DNA of 52,357 nt from Candidatus Palauibacter denitrificans (GTDB lineage Bacteria > Gemmatimonadota > Gemmatimonadetes > Palauibacterales > Palauibacteraceae). The stretch lies in NCBI GenBank assembly GCA_009841015.1, contig VXMQ01000002.1, positions 1-52,357 on the forward strand, written 5' to 3'. This document shows, one piece after another, positions 34,686 through 43,227 of this stretch (its first letter is position 1; every line of letters starts with the position of its first letter). Below the pieces are notes generated by a model. That model had not been told where the DNA came from and made no database searches. It saw nothing but the letters and a program-made list of their open reading frames with translations. Both the position numbers and the translations under genes were made by a program.

Positions 34686-37115
34686 ATGAAGAAGTTCGCG
34701 ATCGCGACTCTGGGAACGGCGGCGCTGTATCTCGCCGTCACGGGCGAAGATGCGCCGCTCGGCGCACCTCCCCATGCCCTTGCGGTCGCCCCCGCGCCGG
34801 ACACGCTGGCGAACTCCGTCATCCAGACGGTGTGCACCCGCTGTCACAACGACTCGCGCAGGGCGGGCAACCGCTCCTTCCTCGAGTTCGACGCGACCGA
34901 GCCGCAGGCCGACCCCGAGACCGCCGAGCAGATGATCCGGAGGCTCCGCGCCGGCATGATGCCGCCGCCCGGCGTCCGGCGTCCGGACGAGGCCACGCTG
35001 ACCGCCGTCGTCGAGGAACTCGAGACGCGCATGGACGCCGCGGCGCATGCGAACCCGAACCCGGGGACGCGGACCTTCCAGCGCCTCAACCGCGCGGAAT
35101 ACCGGCGCGCCGTTCAGGACCTGCTCGACCTCGATGTCGACATGGAGGCGTTCCTCCCGACCGAGACGATCAGCGACAACTTCGACAACATCGCCGATGT
35201 CCAGATGATGTCCGCGACGCTGATGGAGGGCTATCTGCGGGCGGCGAGCGAGATCAGCCGCATGGCGATCGGGGATCCGGACGCGGGCCCGCGCCAGGTC
35301 ACCTACAAGGTGCCGAAGACGGCGTCGCAGGCGGTCCGGGCCGACGGCGCGCCCTTCGGGACGCGGGGCGGGATCTCCGTCATCCACGTCTTCCCGGCCG
35401 ACGGGGAGTACGTGTTCAAGATGGACATGCACCCCGGCCCGACGGGATTCCTGTACGGGATGACGGCGCCGGATGAGAAGATCGAGGTTTCGATCGACGG
35501 CGCGCGCGTGGCGCTGCTCGAGATCGACCCGTTCATGTCGGAGTCCGATCCGCAGGGGATGGTGATCGAGACCGAGCCGATCCACGTGCGGGCGGGTCCG
35601 CAGCGGGTCACGGCGGCCTTCCTCCTCAACGCCGAGGGTCCGGACAACGACCTCATCAAGCCGATCGACTACAAGCTCGCCGACTCGAACATCGGCAGCG
35701 CCTACGGCGTGACGACGCTCCCGCACCTGCGCGACTTCCTCGTCACCGGTCCGTTCGCGGTCACCGGCATCTCGGAGACGCCGAGCCGCAAGCGGATCTT
35801 CTCCTGCCGGCCCACGGCGCCCGACGAGGAGCGGCCCTGCGCGCGGCAGATCATCAGGTCGCTGGCGGCCACGGCCTACCGCCGGCCGCTGGAGGCCGAG
35901 GACGTCGAAGATCTGCTGGTGTTCTTCGATCTCGGCGTCGAGGAGGGCGGGTTCGAGGTCGGCGTTCGCACCGCGCTCCAGGCCGTGCTCGCGAGCCCGC
36001 ACTTCGTCTTCCGTCTCGAGGAGATGCCGGCGGATGTGGCGCCCGGGGACATCTACCGCCTGAGCGACGTCGACCTCGCCACCCGGCTCTCCTACTTCCT
36101 GTGGGGCACGCACCCGGACGACGAACTCGTGGCGCTGGCCGACGCGGGCCGCCTCTCGGATCCGGCGGTGCTGGAGGCTCAGGCACGGCGCATGCTCGCC
36201 GACCCGCGGTCGGAGGCGATGGCGACGCGCTTCGCCTACCAGTGGTTCCGCCTGCAGGACCTCGAGAAGATCCACCCGGACGCGCTGCTCTACCCGTACT
36301 GGGATCATCGGCTCGTCGAGGCGATGCTGCAGGAGACGCAACTTTTCTTCGAGCATCTCGTGCGTTCGGATGCGTCTTTCTTCGAACTGCTCACGGCGGA
36401 CTACACGTTCGTGAACGAACGCCTCGCCCAGCACTACGGGATTCCGGGCGTGACCGGGGAGGAGTTCCACCGCGTCGGGATCCCGGACGAAGCGCGCCGC
36501 GGACTGCTGGGCCACGGGAGCATCCTCACGCTGACCTCGCACGCGGATCGCACCTCGCCGGTCCTGCGCGGGAAGTGGGTGATGGAAGTCCTGCTCGGGA
36601 CTCCGCCCCCGCCGCCTCCGCCGGACGTGCCCGATCTCGAAGTGACGGACGAGGCGCGAGAGGGACGCTTCCTCACCGTGCGCGAGCGGCTCGAGATGCA
36701 CCGCTCGAATCCGGCCTGCCGGTCGTGCCACCGCGTGATCGACCCGATCGGTCTCGCGCTGGAGAACTTCGACGTCACCGGCGCGTGGCGGATCAAGGAC
36801 CAGGGCCGGACGGTGGACACGACGGGCGAACTCTACGATGGGACCCCGATCATGAGCGCGGCGGATCTGAGGGCCGCGTTGCTCGATCGCGAGGACTCGC
36901 TCGTGCGGACGTTCATCGAGAATCTCATGGCCTACGCCCTGGGCCGGCGGATCGAGTACTACGACATGTCCACGGTGCGTGAGATCGCACGCGTGGCGAA
37001 GGCCGACGACTATCGGATGACATCGTTCATCATGGAGGTCGTGAAGAGCGCGCCCTTCCAGATGAGCGCCGTCGAGATGGTGGCCGACGAAGATATCGAC
37101 GCAGGCGGGCACTGA
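34686..37115 (+). CDS. DUF1592/DUF1588-type cytochrome-like exported protein
   Basis: 809 aa from ATG 34686; an earlier in-frame start (34614) would precede the signal sequence (MKKFAIATLGTAALYLAV). Haem-type CxxCH motifs occur at C50-T-R-C53-H54 and at C678/C681/H682 (CRSCHRVIDPIGLALENF). Between them are the planctomycete-type cytochrome/DUF1587-1592-1595-1588-1585 series: FQRLNRAEYRRAVQDLLDL (DUF1587), YRRPLEAEDVEDLLVFFD, DLATRLSYFLWGTHPDDEL (DUF1592), and HGSILTLTSHADRTSPVLRG (DUF1588). Such proteins nearly always precede a DUF1552 protein, as here. The role is unknown; periplasmic electron transfer or polymer breakdown has been suggested by context only. Confidence 0.9.
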   Translation: MKKFAIATLGTAALYLAVTGEDAPLGAPPHALAVAPAPDTLANSVIQTVCTRCHNDSRRAGNRSFLEFDATEPQADPETAEQMIRRLRAGMMPPPGVRRPDEATLTAVVEELETRMDAAAHANPNPGTRTFQRLNRAEYRRAVQDLLDLDVDMEAFLPTETISDNFDNIADVQMMSATLMEGYLRAASEISRMAIGDPDAGPRQVTYKVPKTASQAVRADGAPFGTRGGISVIHVFPADGEYVFKMDMHPGPTGFLYGMTAPDEKIEVSIDGARVALLEIDPFMSESDPQGMVIETEPIHVRAGPQRVTAAFLLNAEGPDNDLIKPIDYKLADSNIGSAYGVTTLPHLRDFLVTGPFAVTGISETPSRKRIFSCRPTAPDEERPCARQIIRSLAATAYRRPLEAEDVEDLLVFFDLGVEEGGFEVGVRTALQAVLASPHFVFRLEEMPADVAPGDIYRLSDVDLATRLSYFLWGTHPDDELVALADAGRLSDPAVLEAQARRMLADPRSEAMATRFAYQWFRLQDLEKIHPDALLYPYWDHRLVEAMLQETQLFFEHLVRSDASFFELLTADYTFVNERLAQHYGIPGVTGEEFHRVGIPDEARRGLLGHGSILTLTSHADRTSPVLRGKWVMEVLLGTPPPPPPPDVPDLEVTDEAREGRFLTVRERLEMHRSNPACRSCHRVIDPIGLALENFDVTGAWRIKDQGRTVDTTGELYDGTPIMSAADLRAALLDREDSLVRTFIENLMAYALGRRIEYYDMSTVREIARVAKADDYRMTSFIMEVVKSAPFQMSAVEMVADEDIDAGGH

Positions 37116-37152
37116 GGGAGCCGCCCCGCGGAAAAGATCAGGAGGAGTGAGC

Positions 37153-38553
37153 ATGGAACTCATCACGGGTAAGCACATCTCCCGCCGCATGGCCCTGAGG
37201 GGCTTGGGGGCGACGGTGGCGTTGCCGTTCCTGGATGCGATGCTGCCGGCCGGCCGGCTGTGGGGCTCCACGAAGTCGCTCACGGACGTGAAGCGGTTCG
37301 TGGGCATCGAGATGGTGCACGGCGCCGCCGGCTGCAACGAGTGGGGGGCGTCGCAGTTCATGTGGTCGCCCGAGAAGGTAGGGCGCGACTTCGACCTCTC
37401 GCCGAGCAGCCTGAGCCCGCTCGAGCCGTGGCGCGACTACCTGACGATCATCTCGAACACGGACGTCGAGAACGCCGAGGCGAAGACGGCGAAGGAGATC
37501 GGCGGCGACCACTTCCGCTCCAGCGCCACCTTCCTCACGCAGGCGCACGCGAAGCAGACGGAGGGCTCCGACGTGTACGTCGGCACATCGATGGACCAGT
37601 ACTACGCGCAGCGCTTCGGGCAGGATACGCCGATCCCCTCCATGCAGCTCTGCATCGAGAACGTGGACCAGGCCGGCGGGTGTGCGTACGGCTACGCGTG
37701 CGTGTACACCGACACGATCAGCTGGGCGTCTCCGACGGCGCCGCTGCCGATGATCCGCGATCCGCGGGCCGCGTTCGACCAGTTGTTCGGGGCCGGTGGG
37801 ACTTCGGAGGACCGGGCCCGGCGCCGGCGCACCGACCGCAGCATCCTCGACTGGATCATGGGCGAGGTCGCGGGCCTGAAGCGTGATCTCGGGGCCACGG
37901 ACCAGCGGCGGCTGGACCAGTATCTCGACAACATCCGCGAGATCGAGCGCCGCATCGAGCGCATCGAGGCGCACAACACGAGCGGCGAGACGCGCGAGAT
38001 TCCCGAGGCCCCACCGGGCGTGCCGGATGACTTCGCCGAGCACGTCCACCTGATGTTCGACCTGCAGGCGCTGGCGTTCCAGTCGGATCTGACGCGCGTG
38101 TTCTCGTTCAAGCTGGGCCGGGACGGATCGGGCCGCGTGTATCCGGGCAGCGGCGTGGACGCCGGCTTCCACCCGGCCTCGCACCATGGCGGCCGCGAGG
38201 ACCGCGTCACGGACTACGAGAAGATCAACCGCTACCACGTGAGCATGGTGCCGTACCTGCTCGAGAAGCTGGCCAGCATCGAGGAACCGGACGGGAACCT
38301 GCTCGACAAGAGCATGATCCTGTACGGCTCGCCGATGGGCGATTCGAACCTGCACAACCACAAGCGTTGCCCGTTGTTCGTGGTCGGGAAGGCCGGCGGC
38401 GAACTCGAGGGCAACATGCACATCAAGGCGCCGGACGGGACGCCGATGGCCAACGTGATGCTGAGCCTGATGCACAAGCTCGGCATGGAGGACATGGAGA
38501 GCTTCGGCGACAGCACCGGCGGCTTTTCGTTCTCGGCGGTCGCGCAGGACTGA
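37153..38553 (+). CDS. DUF1552 exported protein
   Basis: 466 aa from ATG 37153, with GGAGG at 37141-37145; GTG 37147 overlaps that site and is rejected. The N-terminus KHISRRMALRGLGATVALPF is a Tat-like signal (SRRMALRG). The body fits DUF1552, which belongs to the alkaline-phosphatase/sulfatase-like DUF1501 kin: VGIEMVHGAAGCNEWG, EIGGDHFRSSATFLTQAHAK, SFKLGRDGSGRVYPGSG and ILYGSPMGDSNLHNHKRCPL. It probably folds in the cytoplasm with a cofactor or metal and is exported by Tat. It lies 37 bases after its DUF1592 partner. Confidence 0.9.
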   Translation: MELITGKHISRRMALRGLGATVALPFLDAMLPAGRLWGSTKSLTDVKRFVGIEMVHGAAGCNEWGASQFMWSPEKVGRDFDLSPSSLSPLEPWRDYLTIISNTDVENAEAKTAKEIGGDHFRSSATFLTQAHAKQTEGSDVYVGTSMDQYYAQRFGQDTPIPSMQLCIENVDQAGGCAYGYACVYTDTISWASPTAPLPMIRDPRAAFDQLFGAGGTSEDRARRRRTDRSILDWIMGEVAGLKRDLGATDQRRLDQYLDNIREIERRIERIEAHNTSGETREIPEAPPGVPDDFAEHVHLMFDLQALAFQSDLTRVFSFKLGRDGSGRVYPGSGVDAGFHPASHHGGREDRVTDYEKINRYHVSMVPYLLEKLASIEEPDGNLLDKSMILYGSPMGDSNLHNHKRCPLFVVGKAGGELEGNMHIKAPDGTPMANVMLSLMHKLGMEDMESFGDSTGGFSFSAVAQD

Positions 38554-38589
38554 GTCACGGGACCGGTCGGAGGGTCGGAGGCAAGATCG

Positions 38590-40620
38590 ATGTTGAAGAG
38601 AATCGGTAGGGCCGGGCTTCGGGCGGGGGTCCTCGTCGCGCTCTGCGCGACCACGCTGTGGGCTGCCGTGGCGATGGACGCGCCCGTCGCCGAGGCGGCG
38701 GCGCAGGGAGACATCGAGGCGGTCCGTACGCTCCTCCGGGACGGGGCCGATGTAAACGCGGCCCAGGGCGACGGCATGACGGCGCTACACTGGGCGGCCC
38801 TCAGGGGCGACGCGGAGATGGTGTCGGTGCTCGTCTACGCCGGCGCCAACGTCGCGTCGACCACGCGCCTGGGCGCCTATACGCCGCTCCACCTCGCGAG
38901 CCGGGATGGCCGGCCCGAAGCGGTCGCCCTCCTGCTCGAAGCCGGAAGCGACGCGAGTGCGGCGACGGCGACCGGCGCCACGCCGCTACACCTGGCGGCC
39001 GCCGGCGGAGATGTGCCGACCCTCACGAGCCTGCTCGAGGCCGGAGCCGAGGTCGACGCGCAGGAGGGGGCCAACGGCCAGACGCCGCTCATCTTCGCCG
39101 CCGCGGCCGGACGCCTGGAGGCGGTGCAAGCGCTCATCGCGGCCGGGGCGGACGTGTCGATCCCATCGAGGGTGTTGGACTTCGTCGAGAAGGCCCGCAC
39201 GGACAGCGAAGCCCGGGGAAGGCGGCGGGAAGTTCTCACCGCGATTCGGAAGGCCGAAGCGGAAGCTCGCGGCGAAACCGCGGAAGTCGGTATCACCCGC
39301 ACCGACACGCCGTCCGGCCAGGAGCCGACGCGGCGCGAGGCGGCGGATCGAGCGGATCGGGACCAGGCCGGCACGGGCCCTGCGACGCAGGGCGCCGGCG
39401 CGACGCCGGGCCAGGAACCCGCAGCCGCCGCGCCCGACGAGACGCCGGCGGACGAGCCCCCGCCGGGTCAGGGCGAAGATCCCCCCGAGGCCGCAGCGGC
39501 CCCCGAGGCGGCTGAAGACGCAGAGGAGGCCGAAGAAGCCGAAGAGGCCGAAGAAGCCGAAGAGGCCGAGGAAGCTGAAGCGGCTGAAGAGGCCGAGGAT
39601 CCGGCGGAGCCCGCGCCGCGGCCGCTGAGCTACAGCGACATCGTCGGCAAGCAGGGTGGTATGACCGCGCTCCACTACGCGGTTCGCGAAGGCCATTTCG
39701 AGACGGTGAAGGCCCTCGTCGCGGCGGGTGCCGATATCGATGGACCCACCGAGGGCGACCTGAGCACGCCGCTCGTCGTCGCCACCGTGAACGGGCACTA
39801 TGACCTCGCGGCCTGGCTGCTCGAACAGGGGGCCGACCCGAACCTGGCCAGCGAGGACGGCGTGGCGCCGCTCTACGCGACGGTCGCCAACCGCTGGGCC
39901 CCCAAGGCGCTGTACCCGCAGCCCACCGCGTTCCGCCAGCAGGAACTCGACTACATGGAGCTAATGGAGATGCTCCTCGCCGCCGGGGCGGATCCGAACG
40001 CGCGCGTGAACACGCACATCTGGTACTCGGCGTACAACTTCGACCTGCTGGGCGTGAACTTCAGCGGCGCGACGCCCTTCTGGCGCGCCGCGAAGGCGCT
40101 CGACATCCCGGCCATGGAAATGCTCGTGGCCGCCGGCGCCGACCCGCACATGCCGACTCGGAAGGCGCCCGAGCGCCGCCGCCGTCGGCCCGCCGATGAA
40201 GAAGAGGAAGAGGATCCGAGCGGACTGCCGCCCGTCGAGGTCGGCGGACCCGGCATCCCGCCGCTCGTCGCCGCCGCGGGCTACGGCTACGGGCGCTCAC
40301 GCACCGGCAACCAGCACCGGCATCGACCCGACGAATGGATGGCCACGGCGAGGTATCTCGTCGAGGAACTGGGTGCGGACGTGAACGGCCGCGACTCGGA
40401 TGGGTTCGGCGCGCTCCACTACGCCGCGGCGCGCGGCGACAACGAGTTGATCGAGTACCTCGTCGGCAAGGGCGCCGACCCGCTCATCGTGGCCCGCAGC
40501 GGCCAGACGACGGTCGACATGGCGAACGGCCCCATCCAGCGCGTGCAGCCGTTCTTCGAGACGATCGCCCTCCTCGAGGGCATGGGCGCAAAGAACAACC
40601 ACAACTGCCTCAGCTGCTGA
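38590..40620 (+). CDS. Exported ankyrin-repeat protein with long acidic spacer
   Basis: 676 aa, ATG 38590 with GGAGG 8 bases before. Signal segment (AGVLVALCATTLWAAVAM), then about five ankyrin repeats (GADVNAAQGDGMTALHWAAL, GAYTPLHLASRDGRPEAVAL, GATPLHLAAAGGDVPTLTSL, GQTPLIFAAAAGRLEAVQAL). An Ala/Glu/Pro-rich spacer (about 215-345) follows, then a second ankyrin block (GGMTALHYAVREGHFETVKA, STPLVVATVNGHYDLAAWLL, and a late GFGALHYAAARGDNELIEYL). It is third in the set with the DUF1592 and DUF1552 genes. A protein-protein scaffold in the periplasm is inferred. Confidence 0.9.
   Translation: MLKRIGRAGLRAGVLVALCATTLWAAVAMDAPVAEAAAQGDIEAVRTLLRDGADVNAAQGDGMTALHWAALRGDAEMVSVLVYAGANVASTTRLGAYTPLHLASRDGRPEAVALLLEAGSDASAATATGATPLHLAAAGGDVPTLTSLLEAGAEVDAQEGANGQTPLIFAAAAGRLEAVQALIAAGADVSIPSRVLDFVEKARTDSEARGRRREVLTAIRKAEAEARGETAEVGITRTDTPSGQEPTRREAADRADRDQAGTGPATQGAGATPGQEPAAAAPDETPADEPPPGQGEDPPEAAAAPEAAEDAEEAEEAEEAEEAEEAEEAEAAEEAEDPAEPAPRPLSYSDIVGKQGGMTALHYAVREGHFETVKALVAAGADIDGPTEGDLSTPLVVATVNGHYDLAAWLLEQGADPNLASEDGVAPLYATVANRWAPKALYPQPTAFRQQELDYMELMEMLLAAGADPNARVNTHIWYSAYNFDLLGVNFSGATPFWRAAKALDIPAMEMLVAAGADPHMPTRKAPERRRRRPADEEEEEDPSGLPPVEVGGPGIPPLVAAAGYGYGRSRTGNQHRHRPDEWMATARYLVEELGADVNGRDSDGFGALHYAAARGDNELIEYLVGKGADPLIVARSGQTTVDMANGPIQRVQPFFETIALLEGMGAKNNHNCLSC
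39511..39600 (+). repeat. GAAGARGCC tandem repeat encoding an EEA spacer
   Basis: An imperfect 9-bp unit (GAAGAAGCC/GAAGAGGCC) is repeated about eight times, with diverged copies at the ends, inside the ankyrin gene. It encodes an E-E-A repeat that may form a single charged alpha-helix. Copy number probably varies between strains by slippage. Confidence 0.75.
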
Positions 40621-40648
40621 CCCCGGCGGCCTCCGGGCGCCCGCCGAG

Positions 40649-41002
40649 TCAGTCGCTGTCGGTCCGGTAGGGGGAGCGGGTTCGTTCTCGCACGGCGTCC
40701 ACGATCCAGGAGTTGATGCTCGTCCCGCGCGCTGCCGCCGCAGCGGCGATGGCGGCGTGAAGCTCCGATCCGAGTCGCACGTTCAGCTTGCCGGAGAAGG
40801 GCTGCTTCGGTTCGACGCCGTCTTCCTCGCACCAGGCAAGATATTCATCGATGGAGCGGTGAAACTCCTCGCGTAGCTGCGTCGTGTCCGTCGCCTCGAA
40901 CGTCGCGATCGGATACGGACCGCTGTTGATCACCCGCCCGTGGAGGACGTTGCTCGAGTCGTCGAACTCCACCGCGGCCCGGTATCCCCTGTATTCCATC
41001 AT
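40649..41002 (-). CDS. hicB: HicB-family antitoxin
   Basis: 117 aa. The HicB degraded RNase-H-like domain is visible in MEYRGYRAAVEFDDSSNVLH, GRVINSGPYPIATFEATDT and LREEFHRSIDEYLAWCEEDG. A C-terminal ribbon-helix-helix follows: KLNVRLGSELHAAIAAAAA with RGTSINSWIVDAVRER. It neutralises HicA and, by the RHH domain, probably binds the palindrome upstream of hicA. Its ATG overlaps the hicA stop (ATGA, 40999-41002), giving the usual toxin-first order. Confidence 0.92.
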   Translation of the reverse strand: MMEYRGYRAAVEFDDSSNVLHGRVINSGPYPIATFEATDTTQLREEFHRSIDEYLAWCEEDGVEPKQPFSGKLNVRLGSELHAAIAAAAAARGTSINSWIVDAVRERTRSPYRTDSD

Positions 41003-41253
41003 GGCTCCACCCCTGCCGCTCGCAAAAACGCCGCAATATCTCGGACCGTCTCCCGGCCTACGACCGGCCGCGGGTGGGGTCGATGGATCACGATCCTCTC
41101 ATCGTCCTTTCGGAGTCCAACGCGCGACCCCGACCGTTCCACGACCTGAACGTTGTACGCCTGTAGCATCGCCCGGACCTCGTCCCACCGGATATCCGAG
41201 GGCGTCGGCTTCCGGTGGATGCGCTCCAAGGTCTTCCGGTGTCTGGTTCGCAT
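40999..41253 (-). CDS. hicA: HicA-family mRNA-cleaving toxin
   Basis: 84 aa from ATG 41253. The family's usual start is M-x-x-KHRKTLExI, matching MRTRHRKTLERIHRKPTPSD here; an ATG 41277 would add 8 residues and lie within the promoter. The dsRBD-like fold follows: IRWDEVRAMLQAYNVQVVER, GSRVGLRKDDERIVIHRPH and VRDIAAFLRAAGVEP. The probable catalytic His is H57 or H60 in VIHRPHPRP. HicA cleaves mRNA and is blocked by HicB. Confidence 0.9.
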   Translation of the reverse strand: MRTRHRKTLERIHRKPTPSDIRWDEVRAMLQAYNVQVVERSGSRVGLRKDDERIVIHRPHPRPVVGRETVRDIAAFLRAAGVEP

Positions 41254-41261
41254 GGATTCCA

Positions 41262-41290
41262 AGAATCGCTCGTGCATGGTACCATGTCAA
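41262..41290 (-). promoter_or_regulatory. Promoter of hicAB
   Basis: On the minus strand a perfect -35 TTGACA (41290-41285) is followed by 17 bases and GATTCT (41267-41262), a moderate -10. Transcription would begin at about 41254, one base or so before ATG 41253, implying a leaderless or nearly leaderless hicA mRNA. Confidence 0.45.
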
Positions 41291-41296
41291 GTACCA

Positions 41297-41312
41297 TCGT
41301 GTCGCGACACGA
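41297..41312. promoter_or_regulatory. 16-bp perfect palindrome, probable HicB operator
   Basis: TCGTGTCGCGACACGA is a perfect 16-bp palindrome lying 6 bases upstream of the -35 of hicAB. The heptamer GTACCAT is directly repeated between it and the gene (41279-41285 and 41291-41297). Both fit autoregulation by the dimeric RHH antitoxin. Confidence 0.6.
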
Positions 41313-41344
41313 GAGGCGGCCAAAAGAAAGGCTCGTGAGCTTTG

Positions 41345-41749
41345 CTAATCGTCTCGCGGGAGGCGCTGGGAGACGGAGATCGGGTAGCCGTCGGGGTCCC
41401 GGAGGGTGAACTCGATCGAGCGGGCGTTCGGGTTCACGTGCGGTTCGTCGAGGCAGTCGGCCCCCATGGCGCGGGCCCGCTCGAACACGGCCTGCGCGTC
41501 GCCCGTGTAGAAGTAGAGCAGGACGCCGCGGCCCGGCATCCCCTCTTCCGGGTCCGTCATCCCCGGGTGGGCCTTGAATTCGCGGTGGTGGAGCATCAGT
41601 TCGATGCTGCCATCGGGAGCCAGAAGCCGCTCGAAGTGATGACCACCACGCCCGCTCACGAAACCGAAGAGTTCGACGTACCAGGCTGAACTCGCCGCCA
41701 CGTCCCGAACCACGAGCATGGGCGTGAGGCCCTGTCCTGTCGCGCCCAT
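41345..41749 (-). CDS. VOC (glyoxalase/bleomycin-resistance) family protein
   Basis: 134 aa, one VOC module pair: LTPMLVVRDVAASSAWYVEL at the first beta-alpha unit, GSIELMLHHREFKAHPGMTD with a metal-type His, then GVLLYFYTGDAQAVFERAR and SIEFTLRDPDGYPISVSQRL with a Glu ligand. The family covers metal-dependent isomerases, dioxygenases and antibiotic-binding proteins, and the role here cannot be narrowed. There is no signal peptide. It lies 50 bases downstream of the cytochrome/copper gene on the same strand. Confidence 0.88.
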   Translation of the reverse strand: MGATGQGLTPMLVVRDVAASSAWYVELFGFVSGRGGHHFERLLAPDGSIELMLHHREFKAHPGMTDPEEGMPGRGVLLYFYTGDAQAVFERARAMGADCLDEPHVNPNARSIEFTLRDPDGYPISVSQRLPRDD

Positions 41750-41798
41750 CGATCCGGGCCTCCGGCGCGGTCTGCGGCGCCCGGCTTCCGCCTGACGC

Positions 41799-43196
41799 CT
41801 AGTGGTTCGAGTTGTTCGTTGCGGCTTCGGCGGCGCGCCTCGCCTCCTCGCGGGCGGCGACCAGCGCTTCGAACTCCGCGGGATCGAGGTAGGTCACGTC
41901 GACCCACAGGTGCGCCATCTCGTCCACGGTCCGATCCCCGTAGCCGACCCACTGCTCATGGTCGGGGTTGTTCGGATTCTCGGCCGTGTTGTCGTGCCAG
42001 GCGGTGATGACGAGTGTCGTCCCCGCCGGAAGGAGCGGGGCGGCGTCTTCCTCGTAGATGTAGTTGATGTGCCAGTTCCACTGGAAGTTGTCGACCTGGT
42101 TGATCAACTCCTTGCGGCCGTCCGGGTAGATCGCCTCGAGGGACATGGCCTTGCCGCGCATGTGCATGTGCGGCTGGAAGTTCTCCAGGCGAGCGGGCCA
42201 ACGCAGGGTGTGGAAGTCCTGCGTGACCGCGATCTCGCCCGGCGGGATGTCGAGGCCCGTCCGGCCCGTGGCGTTGTAGATCATGAGCCGCGTGCGGTTC
42301 CGGGGCTCCTCGCCCCTGGGATAGAACCAGACGCCGAGTTCGACGTAGCTGTCTTCGACGCGCTCGCCCATCGCGTGGAGGTGGACCTCCCAGCGGATCT
42401 GCGAGCCGGGGAGCATGATCTTGCCCGCGCCCTCGGGGAAGATCTCGCCCTCCTTGCCGACGGCCCACTCCATGAAGAGGTCCGGGCCGCCCATCGCGCC
42501 CCCGCGCGTGCTCGCCTCGACGATGCGGGCGCTCATGGGGCTCTCCTCCTCGTTCTGCTGGAGGAAGGCGAGGACGTGGTGCGTGATCGTGCGCCCATCG
42601 TTGCCCGCAGGCCTGATTTCGATGGCTTTCACCCAGCGGGGCTCCGTGATGCCGGTCGGCGTGACGGGCCGCCACCACTTGTCCATCGTCTCGGCTTCGA
42701 GCGTGAAGGGTTCGGACGCGATGACGAGGTCGGGTTCCCCGAACTCATCGAGGAGGCGCCATTCGTTCGGATCGGGGAACTCGACGGGAGGCGGCAGGTC
42801 CGCGGGGTCGCCCTCTACCCGGCCGCCATCGATCCACGCGACGATCGTCTCGATCTCCGCGCCCGACAGGCTGCGGTCGTTTCTGAACTCCTGGATCCCG
42901 ACCGTGGGGTCGAGGTGCCAGGGCGGCATGACGCGGTTCGAGACCTTCTCGCGGATGCCCGATGCCCAGCGGTAGGCGTCCCGGTACGTGAGGAGCGACA
43001 TCGGGGCGATCGAGCCTTCCTGGTGACACTCCTGGCACTTGGCCTGGAGGATCGGCATCACGTCCCGGTTGAAGGTCACGTCCCCGGACCCGTTCTCCTG
43101 AGCCCCTGCCGGCCCCGCGACGCCCAGGGCGCCGAGTGCCGCTCCAAACGCGATGGCGGCTCGCTTCAGGGAAGTCGGATCGAACTGTCTCATCAT
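41799..43196 (-). CDS. Exported c-type cytochrome fused to a PHM-like copper monooxygenase domain
   Basis: 465 aa from ATG 43196 (GAGGAG 5 bases upstream). Signal to AGPAGAQ. A small c-type cytochrome domain has C54-Q-E-C57-H58 and a Met in EKVSNRVMPPWHL. Residues 160-440 fit a copper type II ascorbate-dependent monooxygenase fold: TITHHVLAFLQ with H206-H207 (CuH-type pair), WEVHLHAMG with H272/H274, and NFQPHMHMRGKAMSLEAI with H343/H345 (CuM-type HxH). The haem may deliver electrons to copper, replacing ascorbate. The C-terminus is a short charged Ala/Glu helix. It is the last of a three-gene exported set. Confidence 0.8.
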   Translation of the reverse strand: MMRQFDPTSLKRAAIAFGAALGALGVAGPAGAQENGSGDVTFNRDVMPILQAKCQECHQEGSIAPMSLLTYRDAYRWASGIREKVSNRVMPPWHLDPTVGIQEFRNDRSLSGAEIETIVAWIDGGRVEGDPADLPPPVEFPDPNEWRLLDEFGEPDLVIASEPFTLEAETMDKWWRPVTPTGITEPRWVKAIEIRPAGNDGRTITHHVLAFLQQNEEESPMSARIVEASTRGGAMGGPDLFMEWAVGKEGEIFPEGAGKIMLPGSQIRWEVHLHAMGERVEDSYVELGVWFYPRGEEPRNRTRLMIYNATGRTGLDIPPGEIAVTQDFHTLRWPARLENFQPHMHMRGKAMSLEAIYPDGRKELINQVDNFQWNWHINYIYEEDAAPLLPAGTTLVITAWHDNTAENPNNPDHEQWVGYGDRTVDEMAHLWVDVTYLDPAEFEALVAAREEARRAAEAATNNSNH

Positions 43197-43227
43197 CGTT
43201 CTCCTCGAACCTCGTCGAATCCGCCGA

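Noticed and set aside
39511..39600. CRISPR-like array in the ankyrin gene
   Set aside because: The units are 9 bp, without spacers, and in frame within the coding region.
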